Part shown: positions 52,877 to 63,780 of the stretch, one piece after another
Position numbering within the stretch: position 1 is the stretch's first letter
Layout of the letters: each line of letters starts with the position of its first letter
Assembly (NCBI GenBank): GCA_030063045.1
Contig: JAQSEB010000032.1
Coordinates: 3,100,001-3,164,000, forward strand
From: Pratylenchus scribneri
Taxonomy: Eukaryota > Nematoda > Chromadorea > Rhabditida > Pratylenchidae
Length of the DNA: 64,000 bases
Reading direction: 5' to 3'
Notes under the pieces: model-generated
Told to the model about the DNA's origin: nothing
The model's input: only the letters and a program-made list of their open reading frames with translations
Database searches by the model: none
Program-made: the position numbers and the translations under genes

Positions 52877-55299
52877 ATGGACTCAAAAAATAAGCAATTC
52901 AATTCCACTAATCGACTTGGCTACCCCAACCGAATTTGCCCTTCCGATCCGCCAAAATTTATTGCAAAAACTGATGGATTTGTTTTGCCATTGAATGAAT
53001 CCAAAGAAGTAAAGTTTGGGTAGGAAAATTGTGGCCAATTGCCATGGATGCCTTTTAGAACGGAGATTATCAATGTTTTCTGCAAAAAATCACATGGATT
53101 TGTACATTGGGCGGCCTTCTTTTCGGCTATGATACGGGCGTAATTAATGGGGCTTTGCCATTCATGCGCAAGGATTTGGGCCTTTCGGATGTGAGAAATG
53201 GATAAAATCAGAATAAATTAAGCAAATTTAAAGGTGACGGTAGGAATTGTGACCAGTTCCCTTTTGATTGGTGCAGTTTTTGGCGCATTCATTGGCGGCA
53301 AATTGACCGATAAATTTGGTCGAAAAATGACATTGATCATTCTCAGTGTTAGTTATTTGGAGTAATTCATTCATAATTTCCATTCCATAGATATTTTTCA
53401 TTATTGGCACAATTGGCTCATCATTGGCACCTAATATTTTTGTAAATTTCATAAAATTGGATTATAATATTTTCCCTTAGGTAATGATTCCATTTCGATT
53501 TATTCTCGGCCTTGCAGTCGGCGGCGCATCAGCCACCGTTCCAGTATGAATAAAATAGAGCCTAAATTTATGATAAAATATTTAATTAGGTTTTCCTTGC
53601 CGAATTATCCCCTGCAAATCGAAGGGGCCAAGTTGTGACTCGAAATGAGTTTGACTAAAATTCTCTTCCAAATTCAATCCAATTTCCCCGTGTTAGATTG
53701 ATGATTGTGACTGGCCAATTGGTTGCCTTTGTGATTAATGCCATTCTCGGCACATTCTGGGGCCATCAGTATTATATTTCCCCAATATTCCCCAATAAAA
53801 TATTTTCCTACCCCTAAAGTGATAACATTTGGCGTTGGATGCTAATTTTGGCATTATTGCCTGCAATTGGCCTCCTTTTCGGTGTTCTATTGGCAGGTGT
53901 GCCGGAAAGTCCTCGATGGTTGGCTTCTGAAGAGCGTTTTGAGGAGGCATTGGATGTGTTGAGGAAAATTAGGAGAAGTGAACAGGAGGCATTGGATGAA
54001 TTGGAGGAAGTGAGGAAAATGGCCAGCGAAGATCAACAAATGACAATCAAGTTGATTGTGGAAAATCATTTATATTCAAAATATTATTTAAAAAGTGATG
54101 TGTTGGGCGAACGATGGTTGCGCAGATGCCTTTTAATTGGGATTGGCGTTGCAATGTGCAATCAATTGGCCGGTGTCAATTCCATAATGTATTATGGCAC
54201 AGAAATACTCTCATGGACTGGAATGGGTCAATATTTTGGGAATAATATATTAACGAATATTTAAAAATTGGAAAAATTTGTCAAAAAAAATTAAGTCGAA
54301 AGATTTTAACGGCTCAATAATTTATCCTAGACACTCAAACCATATATTCAATCGATAAAATTCGTCATACGTATCGTTTGAAAATGGCTTAGAAAAGCAA
54401 ATGGTAAAGCAATTTTGAACCAAAAACGAAAATCGGTTATGCCCATAAATTTGAACTAAACTATGACAATTTATATACAAATCGACGCATTTTGACGAGC
54501 TCTATCAATTTGATTAAGTAAGGCTAAGAAGCCTAATAAGACAATGACACTATTGAACTGATATAATCATTCGGCATTTTCAATATTTTCGACACATTTA
54601 GTATTCTTTTAAAATTTAGGAAGGGATGCCGCATTGGTGGCCAACATTGCCAATGGGGTAACAATGCCCAATAATCCAATTAAATTACTCATAAAAATGT
54701 AGGCAATTTCCGTGGTGGCCACTGGGCTTGGCATTTGGCTGCTGGGTTTGATTGGTCGTAGGCCAATGTTATTGGGTGGACAATTTGGCACAGTTTTGGC
54801 CCATTCCCTCATTGGGACATGCTCTTTGATTTTGCCCGAAAGCAAAATCCGGTCCTTCCAATTCATTTTGACATAAATTATTATTGAATATTTTAGTGGT
54901 TTTGTGATTTTGTCCCTCACTGTCACTTTTTTGCTCTTCCAACAAGGTGGCATTTCGCCGGTCACTTGGCTAATGCAATCGGAAATGTTTCCTCTCCGAG
55001 TGCGGGGATTGGCCATGGGATTGTCCACATCCGCCAATTGGATGGTCAATTTCCTGATTGGCCTATTTTTCCCCATCCTCGTCGGCTCAATCGGCATTTC
55101 GGCCACATTTTTCCTCTTTGCTGGAATTGGCATTTTTGCCATTGTTTTTGTTTGGCGTTGGATGCCGGAAACGAAGGGAAAAACATTGGAACAACTGGAA
55201 AGACAATTCCATGCCGAGGATATGGCCATTTTGAGGAAATCAGGTGGAGCAATAATGCGCCAAAAACAGCAACAAAATGGAAATAATAATGAAGCATAA
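52877..55299 (+). CDS. MFS sugar/inositol porter, bacterial IolT-like
   Basis: Predicted 539-residue, 12-span major-facilitator transporter, likely a proton/sugar or myo-inositol symporter of a cell membrane. Exons: 52877-53008, 53059-53190, 53234-53347, 53391-53441, 53481-53543, 53590-53648, 53697-53768, 53820-54226, 54620-54657, 54703-54851, 54897-55299, all phase-consistent. Sugar-porter signatures in order: GGLLFGYDTGVINGALPFM, DKFGRK, VFLAELSPANRRGQ, PESPRWL, GVNSIMYYGTEIL, IGRRPM, PETKGKTLEQLE. It lacks the big extracellular loop between spans 9 and 10 of animal HMIT/SLC2A13. VTRNELMIVTGQL, NSIMYYGTEIL and ALVANIANGAISV are the wording of bacterial IolT-type porters. Nine short introns plus one of 393 bp and AT-rich nematode flanks exclude simple contamination. 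Intron 8 contains a family-3 repeat. Substrate is inferred from the family only. The N-terminal 45 residues are hydrophilic and without similarity. Confidence 0.9.
54300..54545. repeat. Dispersed repeat family 3 (intron 8 of sugar porter)
   Basis: Contains TTTGAACCAAAAACGAAAAT and ATGACAATTTATATACAAAT followed by CGACGCATTTTGACGAGCTC, the family core. It explains why this intron is 393 bp while the other nine are about 40-60 bp. Confidence 0.65.
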
Positions 55300-55386
55300 T
55301 TTTAATTGAATGGCACAATATAATGTTGAATTTATTTTAATTTATTCAAAATATTATTAAAAAGAATTAAATAAAATATTGTGAAT

Positions 55387-57943
55387 TCATTTTTGCTCTT
55401 CCAAATTTTCCAATTGCTTTTCCTTTTTCCCGTCGATCACTTCGGCTTTGATTTTTGCCGCAATTCGGCGTCTTTCTTCCTCCAAATTCCCTACTCCTCC
55501 TTCTTTTCCATTTTCCATCATTCCTCTGGCCGCTTTTGCCGTTTTTGGCCTCGTTTCATTGATTAATTTGGCTGCTGCCTAAAATCAAAATTCAATTTGC
55601 ATAAAATGGTACCAAAAACTGGCCATCAATTGCTTTTCCCTTTCCCGACTTTTCTTCTCCACCAATTTATCCCTTTGTTCCCTCAAATATTGCATCCTTG
55701 ATTGGACCGCATCCTCCGATATTCCCTCCTTCTCTTTCAGCAATGACTTAATTAAATATAAAATAATTAAAATTGGAAAAAACTATTCAAAATGGCGAAA
55801 AATATTGAAAATGGCGAACAGATTATAGTGGTTAGTGATTCAAAAGTTGTTTTAGACCTCTACCTCTAAACTAAACCCTATAACCTCTCGATATATCTCA
55901 ACAAAACCTATCATTTGATAATGATTTGCTAAGGTTTAACCAATTTTAAATTAGTTTTGAACCAAAAATGTAAGATGGTTTAAACAGTTTAATAATCTTT
56001 TTTGATCAAATCATGACAAATTATATATTAATCGATACGTCTTGATGAGATCTATCGATTCTGTATAGGTTTAAGGGTCTAAGACAAACCATTGAAAGCC
56101 TAAAATATTTTCATTATTTTCATATTTTTTCGCCAAATTAAATAATACCTAATTAAAATTATAAATAATATTAAATAATTGCCAACCCGATAGGCCAAAT
56201 CATTCCGATTGATTGCCTATAAATTATTTCATTTAAAAATATTTCATATTTTTGAAATAAACCACTTCCTCCTTCTTTAAACCCTTTTGTGGTGGCGCAT
56301 GAACTTGGCCCAATGATAGCCGTTTTCCTTTGTTAGCCTCATTCTTTCCTGCATTTTTGCCTTCAACTTTCCCTTCACTTTCATTTCCTCCCTTTTCCTC
56401 TTTTGAATTTGATCGTCGAACATTTTGCTTTCCTCCCATTTTCGCCTTCGATGTTCCCGGTTTCTCCTCCATCGGTAATGGTGGCTGATTATCCGGCTCA
56501 ACCTTTTCTCCCATCGGCTTATCCTCTTTTAGATGAACTTCTTTTGGCTCAGCCCTACTCATCCCAGGCTTATCCCCTTCTTCCTCTTTTAGAGCCAACA
56601 AATTTTTGAATTCAAAGGCCAATTTGTTCCCTGCGGCCTAAATCATTCTTTTGAAGTAAATTCCACAATTCAAATTGCCTTATTCAATGCCTCTTCCAAC
56701 AAATTTTGCTCTTTTTGGCGCAATTCCTCCAATCTCGATTTTTCCATTAAACTTTCTCGGATTGCGGCCTCCATTTGTGCCTGCCAATCTTTTTGCATTT
56801 TTTGTTGTGTTTCCCATTCCTCTCTGCTTTGCCTAAATTAAATGAATTATTGGCCAATTCCAATTGTAATCAAACAAACTTTATAACTGAAATCAAAATC
56901 ATTCGATCGCTTTCGTCCTCTTCAAAAAGTGACTCAAATAATTTTGCATCCTCCTGTGCGAGGGTCAACGAATTTGGAAGTAATCCTTTCATGTGCTAAA
57001 ATGAATGAATATATTTGTGTTACAAAAATATTGGAAATTGGTAAATTGAATTTACCAGATACTGTGCTGTTAAATTTTTTTAAATTTCGGCTTATAATTA
57101 TCCTATGGACTAGAAAATAGATTCTTTCGAAGCAGCATGGTCAATTAACCCTATGAAATTTCAATTTCAGACCTATATTAAGGCTTATGCAATCAAAATA
57201 AAGTTTGTTTAAAAACAACGGTTTAACTTTTCATATTACCCTCATGACAGTGTTTAAAATTGAAATTTCATAAAATAAATCGACTATCCATGCCGATGAA
57301 CTTATTTTTTACTCTGCAGAATACCTAGAAGCTAAAATTTCCAAAATTTACTATCCCAGAATCTGGTAAATTTCGGAATTTGCCCATTATACCGTAATAT
57401 ATTAATAAATTAATTGAATTAAATTGCCTCAATCATTTTCAATGCCTGCAATTGCAATTCAATATTTTTCCTCATCATCATTGGTACAAAAACATCAAAA
57501 TCTTGGGCGGCCACAATCGGCTCAAGCAACATCTTTAAGGCCAAAATATTAATTCAAAAATTTTGACCCTTGTACCCTCTCTTTTTGGGTTAATCCTTGG
57601 CCTCGATCCTGTGCCTTCAATGCGCCCATCACCTGTTCCCTGTTCAGGGAATTGTCTTCACAAAATGCACCCAAAAGATCGTTGACCATGCCCGAAAATT
57701 CTTTGTGCACTCCTCGAAAACAATCAGCCGTTGTTGGCACAACACTCAAATCTGACTCTCTTTCGAATACTTTTTTAGGGGGAAATATATAATTTTATTT
57801 TAGTAACAAAAACCAATTGAACGTTGCTCAACAAATTGACTGACTGGGATCAGCCAAAGATCACTGCGAAGGAATTCCATGAAGCAATCGAATATTTGAC
57901 GTTCATTTTTAATTGAATCCGCCCAACTTTTATTTGGGGCCAT
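55387..57943 (-). CDS. CFAP36 (CCDC104) ortholog, ARL3-binding BART-like ciliary protein
   Basis: Predicted 471-residue protein. Exons (descending): 57814-57943, 57576-57769, 57428-57532, 56880-56995, 56679-56832, 56266-56637, 56187-56216, 55620-55746, 55387-55574. The N-terminus matches the CFAP36 BART-like helical domain, which in vertebrates binds the GTPase ARL3: FMEFLRSDLWLIPVSQFVEQ, HKEFSGMVNDLLGAF, then MLLEPIVAAQDFDVFVPMM and RKNIELQLQALKMIE. The middle is a charged coiled coil (QSREEWETQQKMQKDWQAQM) and a low-complexity Lys/Glu segment with the family word PPQKGLK. The C-terminal coil (MQYLREQRDKLVEKKSRERE) again matches vertebrate CFAP36. Introns 3 and 5 start with GC; intron 3 holds a family-1 MITE and intron 7 a family-3 repeat. 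The stop codon is 87 bp from the stop of the convergent porter gene, so 3' UTRs must overlap. Expected in ciliated sensory neurons, by family knowledge. Confidence 0.9.
55850..56105. repeat. Dispersed repeat family 3 (intron 7 of CFAP36)
   Basis: Carries TTTTGAACCAAAAATGTAAG, GGTTTAAACAGTTTAATAAT and the core ACAAATTATATATTAATCGA followed by TACGTCTTGATGAGA. Very close in layout to the copy in the neighbouring porter intron. Confidence 0.65.
57045..57385. mobile_element. MITE-like element, family 1 (intron 3 of CFAP36)
   Basis: About 340 bp. Left AATTTACCAGATACTGTGCT with TTTAAATTTCGGCTTATA; right AGAAGCTAAAATTTCC with CCCAGAATCTGGTAAATTTC as inverted partners. Shares CCTATGAAATTTC and the AAACAACGGTTTAAC region with the other copies. 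Confidence 0.68.
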
Positions 57944-59718
57944 TTTATATTGAGGACAATTTGAGAATATATTTTGAGTAGAATGGAGGGAAAAAGTAAG
58001 GAAAATAATGGGTATATGAACTATGAAGTCAAAATGGAGGGGAAATGGAATTGGCAAAAATATTGCCATGGTGATGAACAGAACACCAATGGAAATAAGG
58101 GAATGGGTTAAAGCGGCAATTTCCTGTTTTTGTGGCCAAATTTTGGTGAAAAAATATAACAGAAAATAGAAAAAAAATGGAAAAAATAGATGGTTTGAGT
58201 ATGTATTGGAAAAACTGTGAAATTTGGCACCAATTTGTTTGTTTGTGTTTTTTGTCCAATTTTTGACCTTTTTCAATGTTCCTCATTTTCCATTTATGGC
58301 CATATTTCCCCATTTTTTCATGCATTTTTTCCATAAATTTTTTTCCTTCTTCACTTCCTTTCCTTTTCTAATTTATCAGTTCCGAAATTCTAAAAGAATT
58401 CCATCCATTTCCTTTTTTGGTGCACTAATTTTTTCTCCAAATTCAAATCTAACAAATGTTCATTTTTATGGACTATATTGGCCAAATTAAATTGTCCCAA
58501 TTCATTTCATTTTTTATTTATGTTTATCCAGATTGGAAAAAATGCTTTAGGCATTTTTTGGAGATGAAAAAATGACAGGAAAAACGGAAGGGAAATTTTT
58601 TGATGCAAATTTAATTTATTCAATTTTTATTGTCACTGCCATTTCTACTCTTTTTTTTGCCTTATATTTCTCATTTTTCCACCTCGAATATTTTTTTATG
58701 AAAGAATTTTTACACATAAAAAATAAATACTTTCTTTAAAATATATATTTAATACATTGATTTTTTCACAAATTTGTGACTTTTTGAGAGGGAAAAACAA
58801 TCAAACTTTTTAAATATTTCCAAAAAATTCAAACGATATTTTTTATTTTCCATTTTATTTTTTTGCAATTTCCTCATCAATCCATGGACCACCAAAATAA
58901 GGCCAAAGAATGGTCCGCCGTCTCTGTTTGGCCCCCGGAAATTGACTCATTCAAATTGATTTGGCCAATAAACTGGCCAAAATTTTCACGCCTCTCCCTT
59001 CATGGACTTCCATTTTTCCTGCTCAAAAATGGACTTTGAACATTTAACTAAATTTCAATTTGTCCTTCCATATCCCTCTTCAATTCATTTCCATTTTTAC
59101 TGAATTTTCCCTAGGGATTTCAAATTCTTTCCTTCCTTTTTCATGCCCTTTTCTCCCTTTTCTAATTATGCCAAAAATAAAGGAACAGATGCCAAATTCC
59201 ATTGGACAATTTGTGTGTTCATTTCCTTCAAATATTTCCCAAATTCCTTTCCCAAAAACAATGATTCTTTTTCTGCTGAACTTTGAATATAGCCGACTTT
59301 CAAAAAAGGAATTTCGATGACTAATGATAATTGCCTTCTTTTAAAATGTTATTATTTTCAGGGGAATTTGCCCTTAATTATTATTATTGTGAATGAAATT
59401 TGCCCTCTCCACTTCCCAAATTCCACATCATTTTTAAAAATTGTTCTTTTTTTGGCCAAATTCATTCCTTTTTGGGACTTCCAAATGGAAGATGGCCCAT
59501 TCGATTATTAAAGGGCAAAAAGGAGGCAAAAGCAGGGAATGATGTTCTGCTGAATTTTGCCAAAATTGTGTTTTTTTAAGCATTTTTTTGCAAGCACGCG
59601 AGAATGGAATTGGAATTCGCGTGTGCCATTCCCATGGGAAGATCAATTAAATATTTAAATGGTCTTTTAATTTTCCCCACAGCTCCTTGAATAAATAAAA
59701 TAAAACGTTGGCAACAAA
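57944..59718. other. Divergent intergenic region (CFAP36 / GPCR promoters)
   Basis: AT-rich with poly-T and TTTTCC tracts; the two flanking genes are transcribed away from it. Open frames here are low-complexity and without similarity. No X-box or other named promoter motif could be assigned with confidence. Confidence 0.5.
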
Positions 59719-61930
59719 ATGTTGGTTAGCCTCATTTTCCCCAGTCATTTGATGCAAAACTTCGCGGCACCAATTTTCGGGGAAATGGTCGAACAAAGAA
59801 TTCTGGATGAATTGGAGAATATTCAAGTTCGAATTTATCGAATTCAGGTTAACAAATTGACCGTAATTTATACCATTCTATATTCAAAAGATGTATAAAT
59901 TGGTGATTCCATTTTTCCTTTTCATCTCCCTTCTGGCCATTTTGGCCAATTTGATTGTGATTGGCGCATTGAAATCTTCCAAAATTCATCGAAGTGCCAC
60001 TGTCATTCTCATCCTTTCACTCACATTTTCCGACATTTGGTCTGAGCAAAATTTAAATTGCATATTCTCTTGTAAATATTGCCATTTTCAGGACCAGTTT
60101 TGTGGTGGCACTTTCTCTTGTTTACAATTCATATTTTCCAATTGTGCTCGGTGCTTCGGTGAATCCGTGCATTTCCCTCACACTCGAAGTCCTTTTTCTT
60201 TGATTTTATCAAATATATCATATAAATTATTTAAAATTAAATTAGTAAATTCCGAAATTTACTAGAAACTGGACTAGTAATTTTAAAAATTTTGGCTTCT
60301 AGACTTTTTACCTACTCAAAAATAAGCTCATTTGATTCAAGCATCGATTTGGTAAGAGTTTTTATTTGAAAAATTGAACCATTGTTTAAACTTAAATCGG
60401 TTTTGGTTTACTAACTTTCGCCTCAAGACTAATAATAATTTTTAAATGATTTCATAGACTACATCAATTATGCCGAGTCTAATTAGCCTATTCTAAAATC
60501 TGTACGACGTCTAGAAGCTGAGATTTCCAAAAATTTACTAGGCTAGCATTTAGTAAATTCCAAAATTTACAATTTTTTCCAATAATTACCGCAACAAATA
60601 TATTTTTAATTAATAAAATTGTTGCAGCTTCTTCGTTCCGGAGGCATGATTTCGGCCACCCTTCATCTTTTGCTCATTGCCCTCCATCATTTTACGGGCA
60701 TTTGCCATCCTCACATTGATCGCACCCAACAAATCCAATCAACCCGTTTGGCTTGTTTGCTCGCCTGGATTGGCCCATTCTCCCTTCTTTTGTTCCTTTC
60801 CATTTCCATTCCTGGCCAAGGCTATTGGAATTGTCAAAATGTGGATTTCTATCATTCACGGATGTTTCGAATTTGCATTTCTTTTCTGCTAATTTCCATT
60901 TTTTTGCTCATCACTTCCTGCTATATTCGATTGGTTTGGGGCATCCAATTTTAAATATATTTTAATATTTATCTTAGTTATTTATTCTGCGTGTCAATCG
61001 GCAACGTTTCTTCAAAAATGATCCACTTTGTGGGAGAAGGTAGACAAGAATAAAAAATAAATATTTTAAATTTAACATTTTATTGGCCATAGCCATAATA
61101 CAATAAGGAAGTAACCAATTTCAGAAGGCAATATGTCATTCGAAAGCGAAAGGCATAAATGTCCTATAAAAAGTTGCCTATTTTAATTTCATGAAATAAA
61201 TCTATAAAAAGTTGCATGTCTTTTGTAATAAACTCGAATTTTTGGAGGAAAAGCCGCTAAGATTTTTTGAAAATTATAAAAGCCACTTTTTAGAACACTT
61301 TTATTGATCTCGAATAGCATATCGCCTTTCAAGATTGGCTGCTTCCTTATTAGCTATAGCCAAAAGATGGATCCAGATACTTAAATGTTATAATTAGTTT
61401 AATACCAATATTCATTAATTATTAACCTTAAATTATTAACAATTTTAGTCCTAAAGCCAACCTCAATTTTCATAAATATTTTTTAAATCCTTTCAGGAAA
61501 TGTTCAATTGATAAGAATAGACGTGAAATGCGCACCACAATTACGGTAGGTGTATTAATTGAAATTAATTGAACCCATCATTTCCCTATAGGCCATTTTA
61601 ATCTGTGTCAGTTTTTTCCTTGGATGGGCCCCAGCGGCCATTCTCTTTGCAATCACATGCCAAAATTGTACACTCATTCAAAGGGAAAGTTTCCGGACAA
61701 TATTTCTGCTCAGCTGCATTCAATTAGCATTTATCCTTGGAAAATCACTGCTCAATCCGTTAATTTATTCCATTAGAATTCCGGAAGTGGATTCTAGGAT
61801 TCGCGGATTTCGCCAGAAAATAGGCCAATCTTTTGGCAATAAAATCAGGTAAATTTAATAATTTTTAAAATGTATTTTGTTAAATATTTTCAGTCGCCTT
61901 TTGAGTTCACAAACAACCGAAGAAAGCTGA
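59719..61930 (+). CDS. Rhodopsin-family (class A) G protein-coupled receptor, orphan
   Basis: Predicted 361-residue seven-span receptor. Exons: 59719-59847, 59891-60039, 60092-60188, 60628-60933, 60978-61039, 61497-61545, 61592-61848, 61894-61930. A 43-residue extracellular N-terminus without an obvious signal peptide precedes TM1 (FFLFISLLAILANLIVIGAL, with the conserved N). TM2 (TVILILSLTFSDIW) and TM3 (SGGMISATLHLLLIALHHF) follow; the DRY position reads HHF. TM4 is LACLLAWIGPFSLLLFLSIS, TM6 has CVSFFLGWAPAAILF (the usual CWxP replaced by GWAP), and TM7 ends in SLLNPLIYSIR (NPxxY). A short tail ends in TTEES. Ligand unknown. Introns 3 and 5 hold family-1 and family-2 MITE-like elements. Confidence 0.85.
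60245..60580. mobile_element. MITE-like element, family 1 (intron 3 of GPCR)
   Basis: The clearest family-1 copy. Left GTAAATTCCGAAATTTACTA ... TTTTGGCTTCTAGAC; right GTCTAGAAGCTGAGATTTCC ... TAGTAAATTCCAAAATTTAC: inverted ends of about 60 bp. The centre has TTGAACCATTGTTTAAAC. Confidence 0.78.
61080..61395. mobile_element. MITE-like element, family 2 (intron 5 of GPCR)
   Basis: Left TAAGGAAGTAACCAATTTCA with GCAATATGTCATTCGAAAG; right CTCGAATAGCATATCGCC with AAGATTGGCTGCTTCCTTAT as the inverted partner. The centre has TTTTGTAATAAACTCGAA and AAAGCCACTTTTTAGAACAC. Confidence 0.75.
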
Positions 61931-62253
61931 AGGAAAAACCTATCCCAATTCGACATTGTTGTGAAGATTCATTCAAATTTATTCGCCATAATTTCTTTGT
62001 TTTTTAAGTTTTTTGCCACTTCTTTTCAAATAAAAAGGAAATTAACTTACCTGACAATGAGATGAACTATGCCCCCCCCCCCTTCTATTTTGGGTCAAGT
62101 ATAGTCTTCTTTTCGGCTTCTTCTTTTTCTTTTGTATTCATTCAAAAAGGGGGAAAATTAGCCAGCAAAGGATGGGCATTCCAGTTTCCCCTCAACTCAT
62201 TTTCATCTGTGAATTTGCCATTTCTCTTAATTTTACTTTCAGCCGCATTCAAA

Positions 62254-62874
62254 ATGGCCTCCCTTAATTTTCTGAATTTTTTCCTCCCATTCCTTTTCAT
62301 TTGTTGCCTTCTTTTTGAACCAATTCAAGGATGCGGTTTTCCCGTGCCAGTGGCCGCTCCTCCGGTTTGCATTTGTGGAGGCGGCGGTGGCGGATGCGGC
62401 GGGGGTGGAGGATGCGGAGGCGGATGTGGCGGTGGATGCGGACGAAGGAAGAGAGAAGTTCAAAAATGAGAAATGGGATAAATGATGGTATTTTATGGTA
62501 TTTTCAGGCAATTCAGCCACTTTATAGGGGAATGGAATTGCCTTGTCCTCAGGCGGAATGGAAACAAATTATGGAACAAGTTTGGAGGAAAAAAATAATA
62601 CAAAAAAGGTGATTGTTTTCAGGCAATTTTGCCAAATGACTCGGCCAATTCCCTGAACGCCATTCAAAGTGCCCTTTTTGCGCATTTCGCAGGAAGCAAA
62701 TTTTTGGTGATTTGCGCCCCTCACAATCATCGTGAAATGAAAATGGAGGAAAAAGAGGACAAAAATACTGTAGAAAATGTGCCGCCGGGAATGTCATTCA
62801 GTTCAGCCGGGGATGGATATTGTAATGTGATGGCAAATGGGCTTTGGTGTCATGCGGCTGCCCTTCAAGCATGA
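62254..62874 (+). CDS. Ground-like (grl) hedgehog-related secreted protein
   Basis: Predicted 175-residue secreted protein. Exons 62254-62457, 62508-62579, 62623-62874. A hydrophobic signal peptide (FFLPFLFICCLLFEPIQG) is followed by a Cys/Gly-rich segment of CGGG repeats ending in GRRKRE, a possible dibasic cleavage site. The ground-like domain follows over exons 2-3: CPQAEWKQIMEQ, FLVICAP and YCNVMANGLWCHAAAL, with the Cys pattern of that nematode-expanded family. An acceptor-like TTACTTTCAG ends 10 bases upstream of the ATG (62241), consistent with spliced-leader addition just before this start; a longer frame from 62062 is therefore less likely. Ground-like proteins lack the autoprocessing hedgehog domain and are thought to act in cuticle and epidermis. 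Confidence 0.85.
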
Positions 62875-62992
62875 TGAGGAAATTTGAATGCAATATTTTT
62901 GGATATATTAAAATAATAAGAAAAATGTATTATTGAATTAAATAATTGTGAATTAAAATTTTTAGAAAATAATTTTTTTAATTAAATGTTAA

Positions 62993-63780
62993 ATCTTTCC
63001 GAAATCTTAATTAAAATCTTTCCGGAAATCTTAATTAAAATCTTTTCGGAAAGTGAATTAAAATCTTTCCGGAAAACTTAATTAAAATCTTTCCAGAAAA
63101 CTTAATTAAAATCTTTCCGGAAAACTTAATTAAATTCTTTCCGGAAAACTTAATTAAATTCTTTCCGGAAAACTTAATTAAATTCTTTCCGGAAAACTTA
63201 ATTAAATTCTTTCCGGAAAACTTAATTAAATTCTTTCCGGAAAACTTAATTAAAATCTTTCCAGAAAACTTAATTAAAATTAAATTCTTTCCGGAAAACT
63301 TAATTAAATTCTTTCCGGAAAACTTAATTAAATTCTTTCCGGAAAACTTAATTAAAATCTTTCCAGAAAACTTAATTAAAATCTTTCCGGAAAACTTAAT
63401 TAAATTCTTTCCGGAAAACTTAATTAAATTCTTTCCGGAAAACTTAATTAAATTCTTTCCGGAAAACTTAATTAAATTCTTTCCGGAAAACTTAATTAAA
63501 TTCTTTCCGGAAAACTTAATTAAATTCTTTCCGGAAAACTTAATTAAATTCTTTCCGGAAAACTTAATTAAATTCTTTCCGGAAAACTTAATTAAATTCT
63601 TTCCGGAAAACTTAATTAAATTCTTTCCAGAAAACTTAATTAAATTCTTTCCGGAAAACTTAATTAAAATCTTTCCGGAAATCTTAATTAAATTCTTTCC
63701 AGAAAACTTAATTAAATTCTTTCCGGAAAACTTAATTAAAATCTTTCCGGAAATCTTAATTAAATTCTTTCCAGAAAATT
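62993..63780. repeat. 24-bp satellite with open minus-strand frame
   Basis: About 32 copies of CTTAATTAAATTCTTTCCGG plus AAAA, with variants AAAATC for AAATTC, CCAGA for CCGGA and ATCTT for ACTT. Because the unit is 24 bp, minus-strand frames stay open: one of 272 codons (63035-63853) reads an octapeptide FSGKNLIK over and over. I regard it as non-coding satellite. One unit is extended by 6 bp near 63277. Confidence 0.94.

Noticed and set aside
52877..55299. Sugar porter as bacterial contamination
   Set aside because: Ten phase-consistent spliceosomal introns and nematode genes on both sides on the same sequence.
62062..62253. Longer N-terminus for the ground-like protein
   Set aside because: A splice-acceptor-like TTACTTTCAG lies just before the ATG at 62254, and the signal peptide begins there.
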